From NCBI RefSeq assembly GCF_001548095.1, contig NZ_AP014815.1, positions 2,851,656 to 2,915,655 of the forward strand: a DNA stretch of 64,000 nucleotides, read 5' to 3'. Position numbers and translations under genes: made by a program. The notes beneath the pieces were generated by a model. It searched no databases. It was not told the origin of the DNA and saw only the letters and a program-made list of their open reading frames with translations. This document shows, in pieces, positions 56,268-64,000 of the stretch (positions within the stretch are counted from its first letter, which is position 1; every line of letters starts with the position of its first letter). The DNA comes from Geminocystis sp. NIES-3708. GTDB lineage: Bacteria > Cyanobacteriota > Cyanobacteriia > Cyanobacteriales > Cyanobacteriaceae.

Positions 56268-57494
56268 TTATATATATTTAAGATTAATACCAGTAATGTA
56301 TCTAAGTTTGATAATTTTTTGAGTTAGAAAAGGAGTCATTAAGGGTTTTTTTCCATGCTGAATTCTATCATAATTACTCTGAGCAATTTGTTTCAGTTTT
56401 TGGAGTAAATCTTTTCTTCTCACACTATCTAAACCCGTGATAGGAGAAGTAGTTAAAGAATCAACTCTTTTACGGCGAAAATAACAAAATTCGGGAGAAT
56501 TAAGAATTTTAAGATGAAAATGTGCTCTTAATAAAAATTCTGTATCTCCCCCAAATAATAATCCATTGGCAAAACCATTTAACTTGAGAATAGCAGAACG
56601 TCTTATCAAAGAAGTCGGATGTAGTAATCCATGACCAGGTTTTTCTTTTAATGCCAGATTAACGTCAAGAGGATAAGTTACAGGTATAGTAATTTGATTG
56701 ATTTCATCTACTCTATATTCTTGTGTACCTACTAAATCTGCATTAGTCTCATTCATTAATGTTAACACAGTTTCTAATCTGTTTGAAGTTGACCAGTCAT
56801 CGGCATCTTGGAATAAATAAACATCATAGTTAGTTTGTTTAATTACCGATTGAATTATTTGATATGGTCCAACAGATTCTGAAGTTTTAAGTAAAGTAAC
56901 TTGAGGGTAATTTTTACAAATTATTTCGGGACTTTCCTTTGAGTTGTCATCAACTACTACGATGTTAGTTAACGGTATAGTTTGATTTACTAAACTTAGT
57001 AAACAAAAGTTTAGCCATTGATTGCAGTTTAAATGAGGGATAATCGCGAGAATTGTTTGAGGAAAAGTGACATTATTATTTTTAATTAGATTTTTTTGTG
57101 GTGGATTAATTAATTTAATTTCAGTTAATATATTTTCTTCAATTAGTGTTTTTAAAAGTTGGAAAGGTTTAGATAATAAGTTGAGTCTATTTTTAAAGTA
57201 TTTTTTTATAAATTCAGCTTTAGCAATCCATTTAATCTTACTCATATCTAACTCTTGTGCTGTTAATAAAGGATAATATGGCTTATCAATTAACCAGATA
57301 AAATTATCTTGAATATTAATTAATTCAAGGTTAATCATTTTATTATGATCTTGAGATAAAATCCAATTATTATGAGGAATATTTAATAAATCTTGTAAAT
57401 TATTAATACTATATTTTTTTTGAACAATAAATTTATTTTTAGATGAATTTTTTTGGTTGCTAATATTCTTACATAAATAAACGACAAAATTCAT
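56268..57494 (-). CDS. Family 2 glycosyltransferase with N-terminal extension
   Basis: A 408-residue protein. Residues about 135-330 form a GT-A fold: ILAIIPHLNCNQWLNFCLLS, NIVVVDDNSKE, the metal-binding DADD in YLFQDADDWSTSN, and GHGLLHPTSLIRRSAIL with FGGDTEFLLRA. The first 130 residues (including NNWILSQDHNK) are unassigned. It probably transfers a sugar onto a surface glycan. It is the last gene of a five-gene minus-strand group beginning at 61868. No membrane segment. Confidence 0.85.
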   Translation of the reverse strand: MNFVVYLCKNISNQKNSSKNKFIVQKKYSINNLQDLLNIPHNNWILSQDHNKMINLELINIQDNFIWLIDKPYYPLLTAQELDMSKIKWIAKAEFIKKYFKNRLNLLSKPFQLLKTLIEENILTEIKLINPPQKNLIKNNNVTFPQTILAIIPHLNCNQWLNFCLLSLVNQTIPLTNIVVVDDNSKESPEIICKNYPQVTLLKTSESVGPYQIIQSVIKQTNYDVYLFQDADDWSTSNRLETVLTLMNETNADLVGTQEYRVDEINQITIPVTYPLDVNLALKEKPGHGLLHPTSLIRRSAILKLNGFANGLLFGGDTEFLLRAHFHLKILNSPEFCYFRRKRVDSLTTSPITGLDSVRRKDLLQKLKQIAQSNYDRIQHGKKPLMTPFLTQKIIKLRYITGINLKYI

Positions 57495-57517
57495 AAATAT
57501 TATTTGAAATTAGTAGA

Positions 57518-59614
57518 TTACATTATTTTTTGTTTAAAATTATATACTTTACTTATAGATTCAAAATCATCTTGCATAAGGGAAATATCTTGAGACATTA
57601 ATAAACAATAATAGGCTTTTTTTCTATCTCCTCTCACTAAAAAACTTTTAGCTAAATAACGCATAAACGGAATAAAACCTAATTTTTTGCTAATTTCTTG
57701 AGACTTATTTTTACTTAATTTCAATTGAATTCTATCTAAAAAAATACTAGGGTTTATTTTTAAGTTAAATAGTACCATCTCAATACCTAATTCTTTTAAT
57801 TCTTCCAAGCTAAGTTCAGACAAATGATTTGATTTATTATTAATATTGTTTTTATTTTTAATTTTTATTTCTCTTTTTTCTAATACCAATGGACGACGAA
57901 AAAATGCAGAATTTATTATTGTGTCATCAGTTAAACAACCTAATAAAATAGACCAATGTACTAAGATACTTGGTAAACAATTGAGATTATTTATTTGACA
58001 AAAATCTAAATCAGATATAAATAATGGTAATAGAGGAGTTAATTTGGTGATTAAAAGAGATTCTTTTTTAGTTCTAGCACTACTAATAGCTTGAGAAATA
58101 CTTGTTAATAGTAAACGATAACTTAAAGAATCGAGGATAATTTGTTCTTTTATCTTAATATTTTTTAAGTGAATCCATAATTCTTTTTGTTCTAAAAATA
58201 AGGCAATAATTAATAAATCTAAATAAATTAAATATAGTTTTTGTTTATTTTGATATTCTGAAAATATTTTAATTGTTTGTTCTTCAAAATCAGCCTTATG
58301 ATTATTCATCAATACATTCAAAAATAGAAATAGTTTATCTTGCCTGAGTTGCTTTGAACTATCTATATTTTTTGCTATATAATTATTATTAACTAATTGA
58401 TATAAATTACGTGGTAAACTATAAAATATCCAACGACGACTCTTTAAAATTTCTGATAACTGTTCTAAATAATTTTCATGGTAATTTAATTTAATAGTTT
58501 CTGACAATAATGATTCTGAGTTAATAATATTTGCCTGATAAAAATCTTCAGGATATGAAAATTTTTGATATTTGATAACATCTTTTTGATCTAAAATATC
58601 AGTTAATTTTATTTTAATTATTGATTCCATATTATCTTTCTCGTTGACTTTTGTAGTCAAATAACCTATTATTTTTTGATTTTTGTTAGTGCTAAAAAAA
58701 GTTCTATAATAACTAATCTCTGGAATAATAGGATAATTTTTGATAGATATTATTTCTTCTTCGATTCTACCTAAAAATTTAAGATTAATGCTACCATTCG
58801 GACAAAAATTATCGCTCTCAATTTCTGCTAAATCACCGTTTTTATAACGAATTAAAGGCATTATATCACTATATAAATCCGTTACTATTAAAACTTTATT
58901 TTTAACTTCCACAAAACATCTCTTTTCATCTATGTGAATATTACTACATAGAGGACAAGAAAATCCATAAACACCACACTCTTGACTTCCATATTCATTA
59001 ATAATGGGGGCAGAAAATGTATCTTCTAAAAGTTTTTTTTGATGAGGAAATAAGTGTTCTCCCGTACAAATAATAGCTTTAATAGATGAAATTTTAATAT
59101 TTTTATTTGCAAATATAGCTACTTCACATAATCGACTAGGAAAACCACGAAGTATAACAGGTTTTTCTGTAGAAATTTTTAATGATTGCCAAAAAAAATT
59201 ATCAATAATTCCTATGAGTGAATAATCATTTTCTCGTAACGGAAATAAACGACTATTGATATTCATAATGGGCAGATTATCATCAATATTCCACCAATTT
59301 AAGAAATTTTTTAATCCTATTTTTCTTTGTTGATTCCATTGGGAATCTCGAAAATAAATAAATGCTTCTGATGTTGTACCACTGGTAACACCCCGATAAA
59401 CAATATCATCAACTTGAGCTAAAAAATTTTCTGGAAATTGTCTTAATTCTTCTTTATTAATAGGATCAATTCTTGTAAAATATGATAATAAATCCCCATC
59501 ACTAAGATTAGCCAAAAATGATTTATTTAATCCTATTTTTTTAAATTTTTCATTATAAGCTGGAAGATTACTTCCCTTTATTAGCAATTTTCTTAATTGT
59601 GTAAAGTTTATCAT
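57518..59614 (-). CDS. PaaK/F390-synthetase-like adenylating enzyme with long C-terminus
   Basis: A 698-residue protein. Residues about 1-390 resemble the PaaK/coenzyme F390 synthetase branch of adenylate-forming enzymes: VTSGTTSEAFIYF (phosphate loop, residues 77-89), IICTGEHLFPHQ, INEYGSQECGVYGFSCPLC (C213, C220 and C223 probable zinc ligands) and DIMPLIRYKNGDLAEIE. Residues about 390-698 are helical and unassigned, with LLLTSISQAISSARTKKES and the TPR-like LAKSFLVRGDRKKAYYCLLM. It lies 23 bases upstream of the glycosyltransferase gene. It may activate an acid for attachment to a glycan (inference). Confidence 0.75.
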   Translation of the reverse strand: MINFTQLRKLLIKGSNLPAYNEKFKKIGLNKSFLANLSDGDLLSYFTRIDPINKEELRQFPENFLAQVDDIVYRGVTSGTTSEAFIYFRDSQWNQQRKIGLKNFLNWWNIDDNLPIMNINSRLFPLRENDYSLIGIIDNFFWQSLKISTEKPVILRGFPSRLCEVAIFANKNIKISSIKAIICTGEHLFPHQKKLLEDTFSAPIINEYGSQECGVYGFSCPLCSNIHIDEKRCFVEVKNKVLIVTDLYSDIMPLIRYKNGDLAEIESDNFCPNGSINLKFLGRIEEEIISIKNYPIIPEISYYRTFFSTNKNQKIIGYLTTKVNEKDNMESIIKIKLTDILDQKDVIKYQKFSYPEDFYQANIINSESLLSETIKLNYHENYLEQLSEILKSRRWIFYSLPRNLYQLVNNNYIAKNIDSSKQLRQDKLFLFLNVLMNNHKADFEEQTIKIFSEYQNKQKLYLIYLDLLIIALFLEQKELWIHLKNIKIKEQIILDSLSYRLLLTSISQAISSARTKKESLLITKLTPLLPLFISDLDFCQINNLNCLPSILVHWSILLGCLTDDTIINSAFFRRPLVLEKREIKIKNKNNINNKSNHLSELSLEELKELGIEMVLFNLKINPSIFLDRIQLKLSKNKSQEISKKLGFIPFMRYLAKSFLVRGDRKKAYYCLLMSQDISLMQDDFESISKVYNFKQKIM

Positions 59615-59657
59615 TTATATCCATAACTAAAAGATATTTTTTATGTATTTTAATCTA

Positions 59658-60233
59658 CTAATTTTGATTAAATTTAGCTAATATTTCTGCTTCTAAACTA
59701 TGATATATGGTATCGAATAAATCATCATTATTCAATGAAATAGGTAAATCTGAAGGCAATAATGCTAATCTATTTGGCTTCGTACAAAATTCCCCTAAAT
59801 AAACAAGATAGTCAACATTTACCCAACCATCAGAGCGAAAATTAGGTGCTGAACCAAACCCGAAGAAGGTATCATAATAAGGGGAATTTACGTCTCGAAT
59901 ATAAGCCCATCTTTTCGTTTTATCAAATTTGGCTACATAAACCTGCCATCCACTAGGTATTTCTCCTACTATATCTCCTCCTGGAGTAGATCTAATTCTT
60001 AACGGACCACTTTCAGTTCTTATTTGATAAAATTTTTGAGAGTTAACCAAATCAGAATAAACAGAATAACCGTCTTTTCCTTTAAATTCTTTGGCACATT
60101 TATAACTAATTAAATTAGTGTCAGGATTCAGATTTTGATTATTCTTATTTGATGAATTTTGGAGAGCTTTTACTTGTTGAGTTATTAGTAAAGAAAGACT
60201 TATTAAAATTAAATATTTTATTTTAAGATTCAT
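59658..60233 (-). CDS. Secreted SH3-domain protein
   Basis: A 191-residue exported protein. The ATG at 60233 opens MNLKIKYLILISLSLLITQQ, a signal peptide (cleavage near 25). The mature part contains an SH3b domain (SGPLRIRSTPGGDIVGEIPSG, then WQVYVAKFD, WAYIRDV and GWVNVDYLVYL). The upstream TTG at 60248 is a poorer start. SH3b domains bind peptidoglycan or polymer. Presence in the glycan cluster fits a surface role. A TATAAT four bases upstream of the ATG is too close to be its promoter. Confidence 0.82.
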   Translation of the reverse strand: MNLKIKYLILISLSLLITQQVKALQNSSNKNNQNLNPDTNLISYKCAKEFKGKDGYSVYSDLVNSQKFYQIRTESGPLRIRSTPGGDIVGEIPSGWQVYVAKFDKTKRWAYIRDVNSPYYDTFFGFGSAPNFRSDGWVNVDYLVYLGEFCTKPNRLALLPSDLPISLNNDDLFDTIYHSLEAEILAKFNQN

Positions 60234-60304
60234 AATTATTATACCCAATATTGCACATTCATTTACTTATTATAAAGCTAAAATTTATTTTCGAGAAAAT
60301 TTGA

Positions 60305-61129
60305 TTATATTTCCTTACAATTATTTATAAATGTTGGAATTTCAATATTAATTGTCAAAGATGAATCAGTAATAAAATCATTTAAACTACCTTTAATTAT
60401 TCCTTGAGAAAGCATCTCACAGGAAGTAAGAATGTTTTGATTGCGAGTATTAATAGGATTTTGTCCTGATTGATTGCGTAAATTATCTTCATGACTGAGA
60501 TGAATTACTTGAGAGATTTTGACAATTTTATAATCTAATATTTGTGCTCGAATTAACAAATCTTGATCTTCCCATCCCCATCCTCGTAAACGCTCATTAT
60601 AACCTCCTAAATTTAATAAACTTTGACGATGAATACAAATTAAACCACACCCCGGACGTTGTGAATATAATTGATCAGGAATGATTTTTATGGAAAAATA
60701 TTTAGATTTAATTTTATTAATAATTGGCATAAATCTGAGACGTTTAATAGCATAATTTTCAGCTTGACTTTCTTGAACATCAGCAATATGAGCAATATTA
60801 TTATTGTTACTATTAACAATATTATATAATTCTTTAATAGTGTTTGAATTCCAGATAATGTCAGCATCAGAAACTAAAATTATTTTGCCTAAACTTTCTT
60901 GTATTCCTATGTTTAGATAATAACTTTTTTGAAAATTATTATTATCTTTTATATTAAGTTTTCTAATCTTTTTATTATTTAGTAGTTTGTCTTCTAAGTC
61001 TATTAAATCATCACCTGTAATAATAGTGATTAAATCAATCAGTTCAATATTAACAAGAGATGTGATAGTTTGACTTAGAGTATTTCTTCCTTTTACGGGA
61101 ATTAATACCTCTAATTTAATCTGATTCAT
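60305..61129 (-). CDS. GT-A glycosyltransferase, galactosyltransferase-like
   Basis: A 274-residue glycosyltransferase. It starts MNQIKLEVLIPVKGRNTLSQ and shows the metal-binding DAD in ILVSDADIIWNSN, GCGLICIHRQSLLNLGGYNE and GWGWEDQDLLIRA, the signature of the N-terminal/C-terminal galactosyltransferase (Glyco_transf_7C) group. It overlaps the next upstream gene by 14 bases, showing tight coupling. Specificity for a hexose or hexosamine cannot be told. Confidence 0.88.
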   Translation of the reverse strand: MNQIKLEVLIPVKGRNTLSQTITSLVNIELIDLITIITGDDLIDLEDKLLNNKKIRKLNIKDNNNFQKSYYLNIGIQESLGKIILVSDADIIWNSNTIKELYNIVNSNNNNIAHIADVQESQAENYAIKRLRFMPIINKIKSKYFSIKIIPDQLYSQRPGCGLICIHRQSLLNLGGYNERLRGWGWEDQDLLIRAQILDYKIVKISQVIHLSHEDNLRNQSGQNPINTRNQNILTSCEMLSQGIIKGSLNDFITDSSLTINIEIPTFINNCKEI

Positions 61130-61868
61130 GATAATATTTTTGATAATAATAATTTCTATTTTGAGTAATAATTTCAGAAGAATACCAATCTAATTGATAA
61201 TCATGAGCTAAATGTAAATATAATAATTCGGGAACTTTACAAATACTCAAATTATCAGCAAAGCAATAACGTTGAATTAAATCTTGATCTTCTCCACCCC
61301 AACCTATAAAATTTTCATCCCAACCTCCAATTTTGATAATTTTTTCAGTTTCAAAGATTGGTAAAACTCCCATTTTTTCAAAACTAATTAAATGTTTTTT
61401 TAAAGCTGTAGGTTGATCTTCTGGAGCAATTTTTGCTCCTTTAATATTATCTTCTAATAAATCAAATTTATATAGATAAGATTCTTCTAACATTAGTCGA
61501 TAACCTGTCACTAAAAAATCATTACTTTTTGCTGTTAATTGCCAATGTTTAAATAAAGAATTTTTGTAGGGAATTAAATCAATATCATAAGCCATAAGAT
61601 ACTTTGTTTCGACTAATTTTAAGGCAGAATTTAATAAATAAGTTTTATGAAAAATTCCATCACCTTCAATAAAATAATACTTTATCTTTAAATCTAAGGC
61701 TTGTTGTTTGATGGTTAGTGTTGGACTCAAATCATTTTCTATTAAAATTATTTCCATGGATGAAAAATAATTATTCTGTTTTTTCGTCCACTTTAGCCAA
61801 TTATAAAAAGAGTTAAAAGCCAATTCTCTTCGGCGATAAGGAATGAGTAAAGTTAATTGATTTCTCAT
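61116..61868 (-). CDS. GT-A glycosyltransferase, galactosyltransferase-like
   Basis: A 250-residue paralogue of the previous gene: MRNQLTLLIPYRRRELAFNS, then the metal-binding DID in LMAYDIDLIPYKNS, KIGGWDENFIGWGGEDQDLIQRY. The two share the C-terminal GW-x-(W/G)-EDQDL motif and probably add alternating sugars (inference). Its stop overlaps the start of the following gene by 14 bases. It is separated from the UPF0182 gene by 134 bases. Confidence 0.88.
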   Translation of the reverse strand: MRNQLTLLIPYRRRELAFNSFYNWLKWTKKQNNYFSSMEIILIENDLSPTLTIKQQALDLKIKYYFIEGDGIFHKTYLLNSALKLVETKYLMAYDIDLIPYKNSLFKHWQLTAKSNDFLVTGYRLMLEESYLYKFDLLEDNIKGAKIAPEDQPTALKKHLISFEKMGVLPIFETEKIIKIGGWDENFIGWGGEDQDLIQRYCFADNLSICKVPELLYLHLAHDYQLDWYSSEIITQNRNYYYQKYYHESD

Positions 61869-62002
61869 TATATATTTTAAAAAATTAATGATTAATTATC
61901 TTTATAATGTTTTTTTGTATTTATTTTTTATAAAATTGACATCTTTATTGATAAGTATTTCTTTTAACTCCTCTCCTTAGCAACATACTTTTTAAAAACC
62001 TC

Positions 62003-64000
62003 TTAATTAATTGATGAATTTTGTAAAATGCGAATAATCGCCGATTCATCAATTTCACCATCTCCAAAAATATTATCTAAGGCTTTTTTTAAGGTATTTG
62101 CCATAACAATTTTATTCTCATAAACTACAATTACCCTTGCTAAAGTAGGAACACTATTTTTATCAGCTTCTATATATACTGGTTCTACATATAATAGAGA
62201 TTCTTCTATGGGTATAACTAACAAATGTCCTTGTATTGCTTTTGAACCTTGACGATCCCATAAAGAAATTTGACTAGAAATGATAGGATCTTGATTAATT
62301 AAAGCTTGTATTTGATCAGGACCATAAACTAATCTTTGTTTTGGAAACTGATACAATAACAATTTACCATAGTTTTCTTCATCAGATCTTGCGGCTAACC
62401 ATGCGATTAAATTAGGGCGAGAGATAGGGGTATAAGGATGTAATAAAATAAATTCTTCTTTATCGGCAATAGGCAACTTCATGATTAAATAATAAGGTTG
62501 CATAGAAAGTATTTCATTTCCATAAACTTCTTCAGGTACTTGCCATTGATCTTCTCTGTTATATAATACTTGAGGATCAGTAACGTGATAAGTTAAAAGT
62601 CTTTCTGATTGAGTGTTAAATAAATCAATGGGATAGCGAATGTGTTGTTTAATATCCAAAGGCATAGATTTTAAAGGTTGAAACAATTCTGGAAAAATTT
62701 TTGCCCATGATTGTATGATAGGATCTTTCTCGTCGCTAATATAATAAGTAACATCACCATCTTCAGCATTGATTAAAACTTTAACAGAGTTGCGAATATA
62801 GTTAAATTTGTTATCTCCTGCATCAGAATAAGGATAATGATCTGATATAGTATAACCATCTATAAGCCAATAAAGGTGATTAGAGTCTTGATTATTTCCC
62901 TTAGCGATTACTAGGTAAGGATCTCTATCGTAGTATAAAAATGGAGCGATCGCTTTCAATCTTTCTCCTAGATTACGGCGAAATAAAACACGAGTTTTAT
63001 CAGTAAAGTTATTTGTAAGCAACATTCGCCAATCTTTTAAATAAACAGAAAACAATAATTTACGCCCAAAAGAATTAAGATAAATACCCCCTTTACCATC
63101 ATAGGTATGATAAACATTTTCTTCGCCACTGGGAAAATCAAATTCAGGTACCTTAGTATTAGTCATAACATAATTATTTGTAGCTTGACCGTAGTAAATA
63201 CGAGGTCGATAAATGGGAATACTGTTTCTAACTCCTTCGGATGAAGTATTTAAAGCTCCTGGATCTTCTGGTGTGCCAATATCTTTGATAAAATAGTAAG
63301 GTAAGCCACCGTCATCGACTCGGTTAACAGGAGACATCGTGAAACCATAACCATGAGTATAAACTAAATGTTGATTTACCCAAGTTTGTGCCTGAGATGG
63401 TAATAATTGAGAATCTAACTCTCTTCCCGCTAAAATTACCTGCTTATTGATAGTTATATTTTTGCCAGAATCGATAGTCGTTTGAATATTATAGCGATCA
63501 ATATCAGCATCTTTAAATACATAGTAAGGACGAATTTGTTGTAATTGACGATTAGCTTGTAGAATAGGGAGGGTATCCCAAAGGCGAATATTATTAATAG
63601 TTAAAAAATTATTTTCAATATCTTTTGCTGTTAAATTACCTTCAGGATTAAAGGTTTGTACATCGATTTTTTCTAAATTAAAAGCATTTCTTGTTTGTTC
63701 AATATTACGCAAAATATATGGTTTTTCTAAAGCTAATTCATTAGGAAGTACAATCATATTTTGTACTAAAATGCCTAATAAAAGACCAAAAGAATATAAA
63801 CTAAAATATAAAATAAATGGAATAGTAGAAACAGAAATAAAAGTTTTATTATTATTTTTTAGTTTATATCTATTTTTATCAATTCCTCCTGTAAAAGATT
63901 TAGTAAATAACCAAATTGCCATTAATAAAGTATAGATTGAAGTAATCGTTTCTCTTGGTAAATTAATATGAATATCCGCATATCCAGCTCCATAAACCAC
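62003..64000 (-). CDS. UPF0182 membrane protein, N-terminus beyond window
   Basis: The reading frame runs to the last base with no start inside, so 665 residues of a larger protein are visible. It begins within the membrane region (VVYGAGYADIHINLP, a helix around TSIYTLLMAIWLF, another around FSLYSFGLLLGILV), followed by a long extracytoplasmic domain with LWDTLPILQANRQLQQIRPYYVF, TPEDPGALNTSSEGVRNSIP (read as GTPEDPGAL), YVMTNTKVPEFDFPSG, DPQVLYNREDQWQVPEE and RPNLIAWLAARSDEENYG. These are UPF0182 (COG1615) signatures. The role is unknown. Confidence 0.9.
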   Translation of the reverse strand: MVYGAGYADIHINLPRETITSIYTLLMAIWLFTKSFTGGIDKNRYKLKNNNKTFISVSTIPFILYFSLYSFGLLLGILVQNMIVLPNELALEKPYILRNIEQTRNAFNLEKIDVQTFNPEGNLTAKDIENNFLTINNIRLWDTLPILQANRQLQQIRPYYVFKDADIDRYNIQTTIDSGKNITINKQVILAGRELDSQLLPSQAQTWVNQHLVYTHGYGFTMSPVNRVDDGGLPYYFIKDIGTPEDPGALNTSSEGVRNSIPIYRPRIYYGQATNNYVMTNTKVPEFDFPSGEENVYHTYDGKGGIYLNSFGRKLLFSVYLKDWRMLLTNNFTDKTRVLFRRNLGERLKAIAPFLYYDRDPYLVIAKGNNQDSNHLYWLIDGYTISDHYPYSDAGDNKFNYIRNSVKVLINAEDGDVTYYISDEKDPIIQSWAKIFPELFQPLKSMPLDIKQHIRYPIDLFNTQSERLLTYHVTDPQVLYNREDQWQVPEEVYGNEILSMQPYYLIMKLPIADKEEFILLHPYTPISRPNLIAWLAARSDEENYGKLLLYQFPKQRLVYGPDQIQALINQDPIISSQISLWDRQGSKAIQGHLLVIPIEESLLYVEPVYIEADKNSVPTLARVIVVYENKIVMANTLKKALDNIFGDGEIDESAIIRILQNSSIN

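Noticed and set aside
60238-60243. TATAAT as the promoter of the SH3 protein gene
   Set aside because: It is four bases from the ATG, so transcription would begin inside the gene.
1-64000. tRNA or rRNA genes
   Set aside because: I looked for T-loop and anticodon-stem patterns in all spacers and found none; a covariance search would be decisive.

Overview
The window looks like an AT-rich chromosome segment of a unicellular cyanobacterium, probably close to Geminocystis or Cyanobacterium (genus is inference). The evidence is eight copies of the cyanobacterial octamer GCGATCGC, cyanobacterium-specific families (DUF4346, Ski2-like helicase, PATAN-REC protein, Ycf52/SNAT-like acetyltransferase, sterol desaturase-SDR fusion, radical SAM-DUF2344 fusion, SSB of cyanobacterial type) and cyanobacterium-style 7-nt repeat tracts between genes. 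Nothing suggests a plasmid or a prophage.

Layout. 1-3.9 kb: 3' part-truncated multisensor histidine kinase (CBS, GAF, GAF, four PAS, HisKA_2). 3.9-12.5 kb: small OB-like protein, a structured intergenic element in two diverged copies, an alpha/beta hydrolase, an orphan sugar-binding lipoprotein, DUF309, a ClC-CBS-Usp chloride transporter lacking the usual gating glutamate, a YqiA-like esterase and a quinone reductase. 12.7-14.6 kb: a solo TnpB element with a likely omega-RNA end, followed by degraded sequence. 14.65-30.9 kb: mostly housekeeping genes (NAD kinase, DUF4346, SLH lipoprotein, YdcF, response regulator and cryptochrome-DASH in an overlapping pair, rsmH, gloA, glyS, aspS, a radical SAM fusion).

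31-34 kb is the most accessory-looking part: a repeat protein of DUF6150/Septknot type, a pentapeptide-repeat protein fused to a PD-(D/E)XK nuclease-like domain, and the decayed C-terminus of a DNA methyltransferase. 33.6-47 kb: Ycf52-like acetyltransferase, a degenerate histidine kinase, ssb, a wcaF-like acetyltransferase, cobU, recG, desaturase-SDR, coaD and a Ski2-like helicase. 47-48 kb: a HigBA-type toxin-antitoxin pair. 48.2-56.2 kb: leuB, a c-di-AMP (ydaO-type) riboswitch ahead of an ArsB/NhaD-family permease, with a 24-residue ORF whose ribosome-binding site is the riboswitch 3' strand, then a PATAN-REC protein, yqeY, pflA and a PBP4-type carboxypeptidase.

56.2-64 kb runs entirely on the minus strand: three glycosyltransferases, a PaaK/F390-synthetase-like adenylating enzyme with a long unassigned C-terminus, a secreted SH3 protein and a 5'-truncated UPF0182 membrane protein. 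This reads as a cell-surface or exported-glycan locus, but no polymerase or exporter is visible.

The best candidates for something undescribed are the pentapeptide/nuclease fusion with its decayed methyltransferase neighbour, and the riboswitch-controlled mini-ORF. No tRNA, rRNA or CRISPR array was recognised. All translations and alignments were by eye; family calls rest on motifs, not searches.
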